Below are positions 1 to 9,139 of a stretch of 64,000 bases of DNA, piece after piece (position 1 is the stretch's first letter; every line of letters begins with the position of its first letter). The notes beneath the pieces are model-generated. The model was not told the origin of the DNA and made no database searches. It saw nothing but the letters and a program-made list of their open reading frames with translations. The translations under genes were made by a program, and so were the position numbers. The stretch comes from Halobacillus sp. A5. GTDB taxonomy: Bacteria; Bacillota; Bacilli; Bacillales; Halobacillaceae. Location: the NCBI RefSeq assembly GCF_024189315.1, contig NZ_JAIZEO010000002.1, positions 124,001-188,000 of the forward strand. Direction: 5' to 3'.

Positions 1-82
1 CATCTAAATCCCCTCCACAAACAACAACGTTTTTCTCCTTCTTTACCCCATCATCCCCCTATGGTAAAACCTCTATTCGCAG

Positions 83-111
83 AAAAAAAAGATTCCGCTT
101 AAGCCGGAATC
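83..111 (-). terminator. second rho-independent terminator
   Basis: A hairpin with a GATTCC/GGAATC stem is followed, when read on the minus strand, by a run of eight T. It would stop leftward transcription that passes the first terminator at 176-213. Confidence 0.6.
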
Positions 112-175
112 CAATTTTACACTGGTTACAGACGTCCCAAAAGCCCATCAGCCTCATCGGCTGGATGCCGAGACC

Positions 176-213
176 AAAAAAGCCTGTCCCCACAACAATC
201 AGCGGGAACAGGC
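176..213 (-). terminator. terminator of the lipoprotein gene
   Basis: On the minus strand GCCTGTTCCC pairs with GGGGACAGGC (one bulge), and six T follow. It lies just behind the stop codon of the lipoprotein gene. Confidence 0.75.
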
Positions 214-220
214 CATTCAT

Positions 221-1345
221 TTACTGATAATTAATAATCGACGGATTCGGATCGAGCTTCAGCACATCCTCAGGCTCCATCACAGGCTCATCTTTATCAT
301 AGAAAATCTTAAACCCGCCATACTGATTCGGTTCATCACGCACAAACTTACGGTACAGTGAATGCTTCGCTTCAGATTCACCCCAGCCGTCATAGTTGAG
401 CGCGACTTCCACATTGTCCGTCGGCTCGATCGCCTCTTTATTCGTCAGCGCCGCATCCGTAAACTGGTGAACGAAGACGAATTTATCCGGAAGATTATTC
501 TCCTCCGTCAGCTCAGATAAATACTCAACGGCCTCCTGCACTTCCGCACCGTCAACCTGACCGAGATCCTCGCCAGGCGTTTCCCCTTCTTCCACATGGA
601 ATTCCGTATCAATCGCCAGGTGAACGTTAGGGTGCTTCAGCCATTTCTCAATCGACTTCACCTGATTCATGACAGAGTCCGTGCCAAGCTGCACATCCAG
701 CATAATCAGCGCATCATGCTCCTCCGCCAGCTCCACATACTCTTCAATGTTCTTATCCGACGTCTTACGCACATAATTACCTTCAGGCCCCGGCTCACTT
801 TGGGCCATCGTCGTAATCAGCTCAATCGTCGGCACCGCCGGACGATCCGGATCCGCATCCGAATACGCCTGCGTCTGCTCCTTCAGCTTCTCCATATACT
901 CCTCAGGCTCCATTGTACCAAGAATCCCCATATTCTCAGACTCCGGCGTCCCGTATAACGCCACAAGACGATGATCCTTCAACGGTCCTTCAGACGGATC
1001 CTCAACCCCCGGAGCCAGCGTTTCGCCCACAGGAATCGAACGCTCAGGATCGCCCCCCTGCGCCTGCGCTTCAGGCATTTCCTCCTGCTCCTCTTCAGAC
1101 AGACTCTCATCCAGAGACACCGCATCCTCAGAAGGCTCTAAAGGCTTATACGGCTGTTCAGGCTCCTTCTGCTCTTCCTCCTCATTACTCTCATCATTAT
1201 TCTCATCATCACCGGACTCATCCTGCTTATTCTCCTCAGAAGGCGTATCGTTCTCCTTATCCTCCTCCGTCGTCGTCGAATCCGAACAAGCCCCCAGCAC
1301 AAACATAAGTAATCCAGCTGCAAGCAGCAAGAGCAATTTCCTCAT
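221..1345 (-). CDS. acidic lipoprotein of unknown function
   Basis: A type II signal peptide (MRKLLLLLAAGL followed by lipobox LGAC) predicts export and lipid anchoring on the outer face of the membrane. About 60 residues after the cysteine are almost only D, E, N, S and T, a flexible acidic spacer. The remaining ~270 residues contain alternating hydrophobic strands (ALIMLDVQLG, VHLAIDTEFH, KFVFVHQFT) as in an alpha/beta barrel. I do not recognise a characterised family. The ATG at 1345 was chosen over two upstream in-frame ATGs because it begins the signal peptide and has AAAGGA about 11 nt upstream. The gene is convergent with nothing and has its own terminator. The high acidity fits a salt-adapted organism, which is inference. 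Confidence 0.8.
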   Translation of the reverse strand: MRKLLLLLAAGLLMFVLGACSDSTTTEEDKENDTPSEENKQDESGDDENNDESNEEEEQKEPEQPYKPLEPSEDAVSLDESLSEEEQEEMPEAQAQGGDPERSIPVGETLAPGVEDPSEGPLKDHRLVALYGTPESENMGILGTMEPEEYMEKLKEQTQAYSDADPDRPAVPTIELITTMAQSEPGPEGNYVRKTSDKNIEEYVELAEEHDALIMLDVQLGTDSVMNQVKSIEKWLKHPNVHLAIDTEFHVEEGETPGEDLGQVDGAEVQEAVEYLSELTEENNLPDKFVFVHQFTDAALTNKEAIEPTDNVEVALNYDGWGESEAKHSLYRKFVRDEPNQYGGFKIFYDKDEPVMEPEDVLKLDPNPSIINYQ

Positions 1346-1543
1346 CACATCACACATCCTTTTTCTCATGCAGTTATAAAAATTAAGTAGAATATGGAGA
1401 AGTTTAACACAATTTGCTAAATAAAAAACCCATGTAACTAAATTGAAAGAAAACCTTCACAAGACACTAAAAAACCATAGACAGTAAGCCCTCCCATCCA
1501 TGATAAAATAGAAACAAGAACACGAACCTGGAGGACGAAACCC

Positions 1544-2023
1544 ATGAAAATAACCATCGTAACCGTCGGAAAACTAAAAGAAAAATACCTCAAACAAGGC
1601 ATCGACGAATACATCAAACGCCTTACCCCATACGCGAAAGTCGAGATCATCGAAGTCCCCGATGAAAAAGCACCAGAGAACCTTAGTGAAGCGCAAATGC
1701 TTGAAGTGAAGCAGAAGGAAGGGGAGCGGATTCTTTCTAAAATCCAGCAGGATACATATGTGATTACACTCGAGATCGAAGGCAAGCAGCTGACTTCTGA
1801 AAAACTCGCCAAGCAGCTCGACGACCTGGGGACGTATGGGAAGAGTAAGGTGGCATTTGTGATTGGGGGGTCATTAGGATTGAGTGATGAGGTGCTGAAG
1901 CGGAGTGATTATGGGTTGTCTTTTTCGAATATGACGTTCCCTCATCAGTTGATGCGGTTGATGTTGGTGGAGCAGGTGTATCGGGCGTTTAAGATTATGA
2001 GGGGGGAGCCGTATCATAAGTAA
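1544..2023 (+). CDS. rlmH: 23S rRNA (pseudouridine-1915-N3) methyltransferase RlmH
   Basis: The 159-residue length, the start [16 protein letters not shown], the SPOUT-knot motif [10 protein letters not shown] and the C-terminus RGEPYHK match RlmH, also called OrfX. It uses S-adenosylmethionine to methylate pseudouridine 1915 in helix 69 of 23S rRNA in assembled ribosomes. GGAGG lies 10 nt before the ATG. In staphylococci the last codons of this gene are the attachment site for SCC elements. Here the sequence right after the stop codon changes to AT-rich accessory DNA, so the gene again marks an island border. No cassette recombinase (ccr) is visible in this window. Confidence 0.97.
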   Translation: MKITIVTVGKLKEKYLKQGIDEYIKRLTPYAKVEIIEVPDEKAPENLSEAQMLEVKQKEGERILSKIQQDTYVITLEIEGKQLTSEKLAKQLDDLGTYGKSKVAFVIGGSLGLSDEVLKRSDYGLSFSNMTFPHQLMRLMLVEQVYRAFKIMRGEPYHK

Positions 2024-2126
2024 ATGAGGTTTGTATTGTTACTTTTTAAAATTATAAATTGGTGGTAGTACATGGGATATTAATACTTTTTACACTTGTT
2101 TGATTGAATTTAGGAGGGAGATATTA

Positions 2127-2630
2127 ATGAATACACATCAAGTAAGTGTTGCAGCTGAATCCTTCACTGCAACACTTTTTGCATGGGCAGGTTTTGATGT
2201 TTCTGTTCAATATGGAGCAAACCAACCAGAATATGACTTAGTCGTGGTCTCAGGTGAAAGAATGTTAAAAGTTTCAGTTAAAGGAAGTCAGGATGGTGGA
2301 TGGGGTTTAACTCAAAGCTTTAAAAAGAATAGAAGCTACTCTGAAGCAGCAGACGAGTGGATAAGGCGACATACTGGAAAAACCATCGTCAGTTTAGTGC
2401 AATTTAAAAATGTGGAAATTGAAAATGATGAGATGCCAAGAGTTTATCTAGCTACTCCTCAAGAAATTGGTGATTATATGAAGAAGGTCAGAGGTGGGTT
2501 GGGAAATACTATAGTAAGAGAGAAACATATATGGAAAGCTGGAGAGGCTAAAGGCCAGGAAGACGCTATACCTATTGAATGGAAGTTTAGTAAAGAACGT
2601 ATTAAAAATTTATTTGAAATGGTGGTATGA
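2127..2630 (+). CDS. small PD-(D/E)XK-like protein, possible endonuclease
   Basis: The protein has 167 residues from an ATG preceded by TAGGAGGGA; an upstream in-frame ATG lacks such a site. Residues 20-60 read FAWAGFDVSVQYGANQPEYDLVVVSG followed by KVSVKGS. This is the D...(V)xVK pattern of PD-(D/E)XK nucleases: an N-terminal helix, an acidic residue on a strand, then a lysine on the next strand. A conserved-looking WGL and a basic YSEAADEWIRRHTGK helix follow. The family is related in style to group I intron or restriction-like endonucleases, but cleavage activity is inferred. It is the first gene of the accessory DNA behind rlmH, single, and followed by a strong terminator. Confidence 0.6.
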   Translation: MNTHQVSVAAESFTATLFAWAGFDVSVQYGANQPEYDLVVVSGERMLKVSVKGSQDGGWGLTQSFKKNRSYSEAADEWIRRHTGKTIVSLVQFKNVEIENDEMPRVYLATPQEIGDYMKKVRGGLGNTIVREKHIWKAGEAKGQEDAIPIEWKFSKERIKNLFEMVV

Positions 2631-2670
2631 AAAACTTATTTAGTTTATAAAAGGTTGGATAAAATAAAAG

Positions 2671-2701
2671 AAAAAGGTTCCCTGCTTAGAGAACCTTTTT
2701 T
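2671..2701. terminator. bidirectional terminator
   Basis: AAAAAGGTTC pairs with GAACCTTTTT around a 10-nt loop, with T/A runs on both sides. It separates the convergent PD-(D/E)XK-like gene and the GmrSD gene. Confidence 0.85.
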
Positions 2702-2714
2702 GAGTTTATAAAGA

Positions 2715-4787
2715 TTAAGCATATTCAACATTATGCTCATAAGATTGTCTGATCAAATCCATAACTTGTTCCAGGTTTAAATTAGGGGTAATCTTTAGCT
2801 CTAGATCCCCATTTCCGCGATGACCAACGTTGGATACATCTTTTGTTAAGTGGCGCGAGTCATATAAACTATTTGCTTTTACGTTTAACCAAATTTTTAA
2901 GTGTGCTTTTAGAGGCTCAATGTCTACAAAATTGCGTCCTTCTATTTTATAAGTAATATAATGTTTCTTAAATTTCTCTGTTATTCCACTATCGAGGTTC
3001 AATATTCTCATCTTCAACTCTTTATAGATCTCAAAAGTTTCCGAACTGAAGGCATCCCGGTGATAATTTAAGTTGTACCCTTGTTCATCATCGCTCGACT
3101 TTTGTAATCTATATTTAGATAATTCTTCTTCACTCAAGTCAGGGAAAGGCCATATTTTTAATGCTCTTTCCTTAATAGCAGATTCATCCCACTTTTCTTT
3201 CATGGCTACACTAGAATTCAACCATAATGGACTGTCTTTGAAACCGCCTTTAAGGTTTGATTTTTCTTGGAATGATCGATCGCTTAATTCTGAATTGTAC
3301 CCAGTCAGTGTTAAATTACCAAGAGTGTGTAGGAATACTTCATGGGTTTGTTTCCATTCAGACCCAAGTTCATTCTGCCATTCGGCTGATACATTTTTAT
3401 TCTGTGGCATAATATGTTCAATTGTATAGTTCTCTACACTGATAGGTTCTTTCCTATCAAGATTTTCGAGCTTCCGCAGTAATGTATTACGGTTCCTGAA
3501 GTTATAGACATCTTTAATAACTAATTCACGTTTAAATTCTTCATTAGAAGGAAAACGGCGATAGCTTGTTTTAACTAATAGTGAAGCCTTTAAACTTTTG
3601 GTATAGTTTGATTCATCCACTTCTTTAATCAATGAAGCAAATGTTTTGTTCAGAGAGTTTGTAGGGATCCCGATTATAGCTCGACGGAACACATAACTGC
3701 TGATGATAGTAAGTATCTCTAGAAATTCTTCCTTGTCAATAATCTTCGTCGCATAGTCATCGTACACTTTAAGAAGAAATGGATAAGAAACATCAACTTT
3801 TAGGGTGCGTATATCCTTGAAACATTCCTCTAGCAATTGGTCATCTTCTCTAAGTGTAAGATTTATATAATAATTCCCATATTTAAATACATCTTGGATA
3901 ACCTCATCAATTGATTTATGCGGATTTTGCTGAACATAACTTTTAAATGCTTCGTACACAAACCCTATTTTTGGAATGTTTCCGGTTTTAAGCGTTAAAT
4001 AATCACGGATAAAGCGATCAAAATAACGGGTATCTTCTAAATGCCCAAACCTTTTCTCAAGCTTATACCAATAATTTTTATACAATCGTTGTTGATCTTT
4101 TTCTTCCAAGCCCATTAGGAAATAGTTTCTAATTAAATCAGCTTGTGAGAGGTCAAGCCCTGTGGAGTTAAGGCTCTCAAAAATCAATTGGGGGTTATCC
4201 TTGTCCCGATCTAATGAGATATCTACCATAATTAATTTACTAATGCCTTTGTAAATTTCATCTAAAGTCAACTCACTTCGTTTCATGGTTTCTTTAAAGA
4301 AATCATGATTCTCTACTACTCTATTTGAGTATTGTTGATCTAACTCTCTTTTTTCCAATAAATCTATATAAGTATCTCTATCTTTTTGGGTCAGAAGGAG
4401 CTTATAATGTTCCTCGTCTTCTTCATCTTGATTTAATAGATAGTAATTTCTTGTTTTTTTAGCTGTTATTAAAGTCGCTTCTTTTTCATTTTCTTCGATT
4501 ATTTCAGAAAAAGCACTAAGAATTAAGCTAAGTGTTGTTAAACGCTGTTGTCCATCTATTACTAATAGTTTAGGAACAGAAGTAACATGGTAAAGTCCCT
4601 TTTCAACATAAACGACGGAACCCATGAAGTGGCCAGATAAATTCTCGTCTTCTGCAGCTCTTTCAATATCTTCCCAGAGTTGTGCACACTGTTTCTTAGT
4701 CCAGCTATATGTACGTTGATAAATAGGAATAACAAATTGTTTTGGCCCTTTAAGAAATTGTAGAAGATTAGTTTCTGTTGCTTTCAT
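2715..4787 (-). CDS. GmrSD-type restriction endonuclease (DUF262-DUF1524-DUF5655)
   Basis: The N-terminal DUF262 domain has the hallmark strings IPIYQRTYSW (about residue 20) and LVIDGQQRLTTLSL (about residue 80), the NTP-binding and hydrolysis part of GmrS-like proteins. The middle contains IEHIMPQ, the His-Me finger signature of DUF1524 (GmrD). The last ~100 residues, with NFVDIEP and SNVGHRGNGDLE, match DUF5655, a common C-terminal add-on. Such single-chain GmrSD proteins are Type IV-like systems that cut modified phage DNA. The ATG at 4787 is preferred to the GTG at 4796, which overlaps the GGGGTG ribosome site. The gene stands alone between the rlmH-side gene and mobile-element remnants. 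Which modification it targets cannot be read from the sequence. Confidence 0.88.
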   Translation of the reverse strand: MKATETNLLQFLKGPKQFVIPIYQRTYSWTKKQCAQLWEDIERAAEDENLSGHFMGSVVYVEKGLYHVTSVPKLLVIDGQQRLTTLSLILSAFSEIIEENEKEATLITAKKTRNYYLLNQDEEDEEHYKLLLTQKDRDTYIDLLEKRELDQQYSNRVVENHDFFKETMKRSELTLDEIYKGISKLIMVDISLDRDKDNPQLIFESLNSTGLDLSQADLIRNYFLMGLEEKDQQRLYKNYWYKLEKRFGHLEDTRYFDRFIRDYLTLKTGNIPKIGFVYEAFKSYVQQNPHKSIDEVIQDVFKYGNYYINLTLREDDQLLEECFKDIRTLKVDVSYPFLLKVYDDYATKIIDKEEFLEILTIISSYVFRRAIIGIPTNSLNKTFASLIKEVDESNYTKSLKASLLVKTSYRRFPSNEEFKRELVIKDVYNFRNRNTLLRKLENLDRKEPISVENYTIEHIMPQNKNVSAEWQNELGSEWKQTHEVFLHTLGNLTLTGYNSELSDRSFQEKSNLKGGFKDSPLWLNSSVAMKEKWDESAIKERALKIWPFPDLSEEELSKYRLQKSSDDEQGYNLNYHRDAFSSETFEIYKELKMRILNLDSGITEKFKKHYITYKIEGRNFVDIEPLKAHLKIWLNVKANSLYDSRHLTKDVSNVGHRGNGDLELKITPNLNLEQVMDLIRQSYEHNVEYA

Positions 4788-4920
4788 TTTACTCACCCCA
4801 TTCGGATTAATACCTCAATTATATCAGAATATTTAATTTACTTTTGTGCTGAATACCTATGTAGGAACTTGAAGTGAGTCTATCGACTGACAGTGGGAAT
4901 GGAAGTAAATATTACGAACC

Positions 4921-6300
4921 ACTTTCATTCCTTCTGAACAAATGAAAGAGTTTCTAGACTTTCTGGGCAAGTTCCATCGGTATTATCACTGTAATACAGC
5001 ACTAGTTGATTGACAGTTTATGGAATCTTAAGCTGTAGGTTCCTACGCCTTCTGGAAAGACAAAGGGTTTTCCGTGAACAAAGGAGAGAAAAGTCTAAAG
5101 GTTCTCGTGCCTAATCGTTTAGGACAGCGGTTTCAAGATGAATAGGGCGAATGGAAACCTTTGAAATATGCAACGAAAAAAGAAAAGCAACAAGTCAAAG
5201 GCGGTCAACTCGATAAACGAGATGGCCGTCTTGTTTATTCAACCGGAAGTGTGTTCGATGTTTCGCAGACAACAGCAACCCAAAAAGATCTGCCTCAAAT
5301 CTTTCCTAACAAATGGATCGATGGGGAGGTTGAAAACTACAGTCAGCTTCGCCAAGGAATGGAAGCTATAGACAATGTTCAAATTGTAGAACCCTATGAA
5401 GAGTTAGGAGCAGCTAAAGGCGTAAGTTACACCGGGAGAGGTGAGGTGGCTCTTAATCCGCGTAACTCTGAGCGCCAGGATACAAAGACTCTGTTGCATG
5501 AATTAACTCATGCCAAGCTTCATACAAAAGACAACATGAATGACTACACCAAACCAGAGAAAGAATTTCAGGCGGAAATGACAGCTTATACCGTTGCTTC
5601 TTATTTCAATATTGATACCAGTGACTACTCGTTAGATTATCTGCATCACTGGACCAAGGACCATGAATTTAAAGACCATGAGAGCCTATTACAAGAAGTT
5701 CAGTCAACAGCTAAAGAATTCATAACGACCATTGAAGAATCATTGGACCAAGAAAAGGAAGGGGAGAAAACAATGAGTATTAAAGAACAAAAACATGAAG
5801 TGGAAGAGAAACAAGAAGTGGAGAAATTACCTTCAGAAAAGCTTCAGGATATGTACAGAAGCCAAGTGAGCAAGGCTGAAAAGGATAGCGGGCCTTTTGG
5901 TAAGGAAGAAAAGGCCGAAGAGGAATATTCTCATCAAGACTTCAAAGACGCTTATAAAAAGGAGCTCATGAACTTTATTGAACCTACAGTCGGAAAAGAA
6001 TTAGATAAAGAAGAAAACAAAGACCGGCAAGAACGTTTAAATCAAATGCGTTCCTTTCAGGAGGCTCACAGTAAAGAAGAGGTATATCAGCTTAAGAAAG
6101 AATCTCTTCAAGAATTAAAAGAACTACCATTAACGGATCGTGGTGAGCAGCGACTATCTCAAATCGAAAACAAGCTGGACCGAGAATTCAATGAAGAGAA
6201 AGAAAAAGAAAGCACCACTTCAGAAATGAAAAGTGGAGGGAATAAAGAAGCTTCTCAGCAAAAGGAAAAGCAAAAAGAAAAAATAGAGATTGAACGCTAG
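4921..6300 (+). pseudogene. ArdC-like antirestriction/zincin protein, N-terminus broken by stop codons
   Basis: Translated through, 4942-6300 gives a protein of the ArdC kind found on conjugative elements: FLDFLGKFHRYYHCNTALVD, then SYAFWKDKGFSVNKGEKSLK (the ArdC N-terminal ssDNA-binding fold), then a zincin metallopeptidase domain with HELTHAKLH and the downstream glutamate in EKEFQAEMTAY. The tail is a long, charged, glutamate-rich coiled coil. Three in-frame stops interrupt the N-terminal domain, at 5011 (TGA), 5029 (TAA) and 5143 (TAG). The reading frame that remains open begins at a TTG at 5161 without a ribosome site. Intact relatives protect incoming DNA during conjugation. I read this as a decaying remnant of a conjugative element; the open 3' part may or may not be translated. 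Confidence 0.8.
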
Positions 6301-6327
6301 ACAGGGAGTTATCTCCCTGTCTTTATT
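6301..6327 (+). terminator. hairpin behind the ArdC-like remnant
   Basis: ACAGGGAG pairs with CTCCCTGT with a short loop, followed by CTTTATTT. It immediately follows the stop codon of the remnant, so it is probably its old terminator. Confidence 0.6.
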
Positions 6328-6359
6328 TATATCTAATTTTAGAGAGGAGGAAGTGCTGC

Positions 6360-7304
6360 ATGGCCAAACATGTAAGCGCGGACCAAGTGGAGGTTGCTCG
6401 TAATGTGGATCTCATAGACTATCTTGAGCGTAAAGGAGAACCATTGAAGAAAGAGGGGAGATACTACCGTCACCAAGTGCATGACAGCCTAGTAATTAAA
6501 GATCAAATGTATGCCTGGAATTCCAGAGACGAAAAAGGAGCTGGAGTTATTAACTTTGCCAAAATGTTTTATGGGATGAGCTTTCCGGAAGCTGTTCTCG
6601 ATCTGAATGCGCAAGGTTATAAAGTAAAAGACAATTACCAAGAGCAAAAGCCTAAGGAGCCTTATCAATATCCTTCTAATTATGAAGTGAATGATAGGAC
6701 AAAAGCTAAAGATTATCTTACGAAGGAACGGAAGATTCATCCTAAGATTGTAAATTGGCTTGATAATAAAAACTTAATCGCACAGGACAAGCTCGGGAAT
6801 GTGGTGTTTAAGTGGAAGCAGCAAGGAGAGATCGTAGGAGCAGATCGACAAGGTACTTCTCCTATGAAAGATGGGCGAAAGTTTAAAGGAATTGATAGGA
6901 ACAGCCATGGATCCGCAGGATTTTCTGTAGATATTGGTCAGCCGAATTCCATTTACCTTTTTGAAAGTCCGATTGATGCGTTGTCTTATTGGAGTATAAA
7001 GAAAGAAAAGTTGCAAGATACTCGCTTGGTGTCTATGTCAGGCCTGAAGCGTCAGACTATGATAGGCGAGATCAAACGGATGGGGAAGGAAGGTCATAAG
7101 GTTAATCAAATAACATTTTGTACGGATAATGATAAGGCTGGTAGAGAGTTTATTACTAAACATCATAGATTATTTACCAAAAAAATATCTAGTTGTGATT
7201 TACCTATACGGAAAGACTGGAATGAAGTTTTGATAAGAGAATTTCAGATACAGAATCAGTCTAAGATTAGGAAAAGTAGATTAGTAAATGTTCATCACCG
7301 TTGA
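6360..7304 (+). CDS. DUF3991/Toprim primase-like protein of a mobile element
   Basis: The N-terminus (VARNVDLIDYLERKGEPLKKEGRYYR, with NSRDEKGAGVINFAKMFYGMSF) is the DUF3991 region that replaces or follows a zinc-finger in mobile-element primases. Residues ~190-270 contain IYLFESPIDALSYW and ITFCTDNDKAG, the Glu and DxD parts of a Toprim catalytic domain. The family occurs in conjugative elements and plasmids, usually beside an ArdC-like gene, exactly as here. AGAGGAGG precedes the ATG. The last ~40 residues after KDWNEVL are more AT-rich and low in similarity, so the original 3' end may have been replaced when the methylase cassette arrived; this is an inference. Confidence 0.75.
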   Translation: MAKHVSADQVEVARNVDLIDYLERKGEPLKKEGRYYRHQVHDSLVIKDQMYAWNSRDEKGAGVINFAKMFYGMSFPEAVLDLNAQGYKVKDNYQEQKPKEPYQYPSNYEVNDRTKAKDYLTKERKIHPKIVNWLDNKNLIAQDKLGNVVFKWKQQGEIVGADRQGTSPMKDGRKFKGIDRNSHGSAGFSVDIGQPNSIYLFESPIDALSYWSIKKEKLQDTRLVSMSGLKRQTMIGEIKRMGKEGHKVNQITFCTDNDKAGREFITKHHRLFTKKISSCDLPIRKDWNEVLIREFQIQNQSKIRKSRLVNVHHR

Positions 7305-7352
7305 TTTATTTGAAAAAAGTCATTTATAAAAATTATAACTGGAGGTTTGAAT

Positions 7353-8450
7353 ATGACAGTCTTTAAAAAAGGTGAGTTATTTAGTGGTCCTGGGGGGTTA
7401 AGTCTAGGGGCGAAAATTTCAAAAATAGTTGATGGGAATGGTATTGAGCATAGTGTTGAACATACATGGGCGAACGATTTTAATGAGGAAGCATGTAAAA
7501 CATTTATAAATAATATTTCTCCAAATAAGCCGGCATCAGTTATATACAAACCAGTTCAAAAAGTAGATATAAGTAAGTTAGAGGGTATTGATGCCTTTGC
7601 ATTTGGCTTTCCTTGTAACGACTTTTCTATTGTAGGGAAGTCATTAGGAATTGATGGAGAATATGGGCATTTATTTACTTATGGAATAGAGGTACTTAGA
7701 ACACACCAACCTCGATGGTTTATTGCTGAAAACGTAGGAGGTTTAAAAAGTGTTAATGAAGGCAAAACCTTCAGGCTAATTATGAGGGAATTAATTAATT
7801 CAGGGTATGATATATTCCCGCATCTGTATAAATTCGAAGAGTATGGGGTGCCACAAGCAAGACACCGTATAATTATTGTGGGGATTAAAAAAGATGAGAA
7901 CTTAAAATTTAAGATACCAGCACCTACTTATATCGATAAATTTAAAACAGCTCGTGAGGCCTTATTAAATCCTCCTATCTTGGAAAATGCCCCAAACCAT
8001 CAATTCACACGACACAAGCAACGTGTAATAGACATGCTTAACCATATTCCGCCTGGGGAAAATGCTTGGTCAGAAAAAATACCTGAAAAGATGAGATTAC
8101 GGGTGAAAGGGGCTCGAATGAGCCAAATTTATAGGAGACTTCATCCAGAAAAACCCTCCTATACTATTACCGGCAGTGGAGGAGGGGGGACACACATTTA
8201 CCACTGGGAGCAGCCAAGGGCCCTTACTAATAGGGAAAGGGCACGCCTTCAATCTTTCCCTGATAATTTTGTATTTTCAGGAAATAAAGAGCAAGTACGC
8301 CAGCAAATTGGTATGGCTGTCCCTCCACAAGCAGCAAAAGTTATTATTGAAGCAATTTTAAAAACGTTTGCGGGAATTCCTTATCGAGAAGATTCAAGAG
8401 GTCCTAGATGGAGCCAAATCCAAATACAAAAGCAATTAAATTCACTCTAA
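7353..8450 (+). CDS. dcm1: DNA (cytosine-5) methyltransferase, first paralogue
   Basis: The protein has 365 residues with all main C5-methylase motifs: GELFSGPGGLSLGA (motif I, AdoMet), GFPCNDFSIVG (motif IV, catalytic Cys), AENVGGL (VI), PQARHRIIIVG (VIII), LTNRERARLQSFP (IX) and QIGMAVPP (X, with Met where Asn is usual). The short target-recognition region lies between VIII and IX. The GGAGG site supports the ATG at 7353. It overlaps the convergent vsr gene by 9 nt. The methylase at 19715 shares very long identical blocks, including the recognition region (VKGARMS, TGSGGGGTH), so both probably methylate the same or a closely related site. Confidence 0.93.
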   Translation: MTVFKKGELFSGPGGLSLGAKISKIVDGNGIEHSVEHTWANDFNEEACKTFINNISPNKPASVIYKPVQKVDISKLEGIDAFAFGFPCNDFSIVGKSLGIDGEYGHLFTYGIEVLRTHQPRWFIAENVGGLKSVNEGKTFRLIMRELINSGYDIFPHLYKFEEYGVPQARHRIIIVGIKKDENLKFKIPAPTYIDKFKTAREALLNPPILENAPNHQFTRHKQRVIDMLNHIPPGENAWSEKIPEKMRLRVKGARMSQIYRRLHPEKPSYTITGSGGGGTHIYHWEQPRALTNRERARLQSFPDNFVFSGNKEQVRQQIGMAVPPQAAKVIIEAILKTFAGIPYREDSRGPRWSQIQIQKQLNSL

Positions 8451-8858
8451 TTTGGCTTCATTAATAAAATGTTCGATTTTGTCTATAGCGGCATCAAAAT
8501 TAGTTTTAAACTCATGTTCCCATAACCTCATAATATTCCATTCATTCTCAATATAATAATTAGTGACTTCTTTATCACGCATTTTATTGCGATTAAGCTT
8601 TTTCTTCCAATAATCTTGGTTTGTCTTTGGCATATTACCATGTAAAGGGCATCCATGGAAGAAGCAAGAATCAATAAAAATAGCTATTTTGTATTGTTTT
8701 AATGATATATCTGGTTTTCCAATTAGGTCCCTTTGGTTTTTTCTAAAACGAAGCCCTCTTCTCCAGAGGGCTTTTGTAATTCGGTCTTCTAATTTAGATC
8801 TTGACCTTATAGCTTTCATATTTTTAACTCTTTGAGATTTAGTTAAATTATCCGCCAT
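8442..8858 (-). CDS. vsr: very short patch repair endonuclease Vsr
   Basis: The 138-residue protein shows the Vsr order: NMKAIRSRSKLEDRITKALWRRGLRFRKN, GKPDISL (catalytic Asp), IAIFIDSCFFHGCPLHG (His and Cys zinc ligands and active-site His), YWKKKLNRNKMRD and a C-terminal W-E helix. Vsr nicks next to T:G mismatches produced when 5-methylcytosine deaminates, and so protects C5-methylated sites. It is tail-to-tail with dcm1. GGAG stands 8 nt before the ATG. In MutL/MORC-Z1 systems Vsr-like proteins may instead act as the nuclease of the system, so either repair or restriction is possible here. Confidence 0.95.
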   Translation of the reverse strand: MADNLTKSQRVKNMKAIRSRSKLEDRITKALWRRGLRFRKNQRDLIGKPDISLKQYKIAIFIDSCFFHGCPLHGNMPKTNQDYWKKKLNRNKMRDKEVTNYYIENEWNIMRLWEHEFKTNFDAAIDKIEHFINEAKLE

Positions 8859-9082
8859 TATTTACATCTCCAATACTTTAATTAACTAAGCTCAACTGAA
8901 AAGACGTATATTACTTCTTAAAATTCTTTAACCATATATGTAATGAAGTAAACCCAAAATATTAGACTAGGCATTAAAATCTAGACAATATCCTCCCTTC
9001 TAAATTAAGAAAACAAGAGTAAGTACTAGGTTTTTTATCATTACTCATATTAATCTTTTGTAAAAAAATCATCTGATAATAG

Positions 9083-9111
9083 TTCGAAAGTTGTGATAAA
9101 ATACATATAGA
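9083..9111 (+). promoter_or_regulatory. candidate promoter of the Z1 operon
   Basis: TTCGAA (9083-9088) and TATAGA (9106-9111) are separated by 17 nt, upstream of the GGAGGGG site and ATG at 9140. Both boxes are imperfect, so the call is tentative. Confidence 0.35.
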
Positions 9112-9139
9112 AAAGTCTGATTTTTTATGGAGGGGAAAT

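Noticed and set aside
596-1308. Long plus-strand frames opposite the lipoprotein gene
   Set aside because: They are the complement of a gene with strongly biased acidic codons, which opens the opposite frames; no starts or domains.
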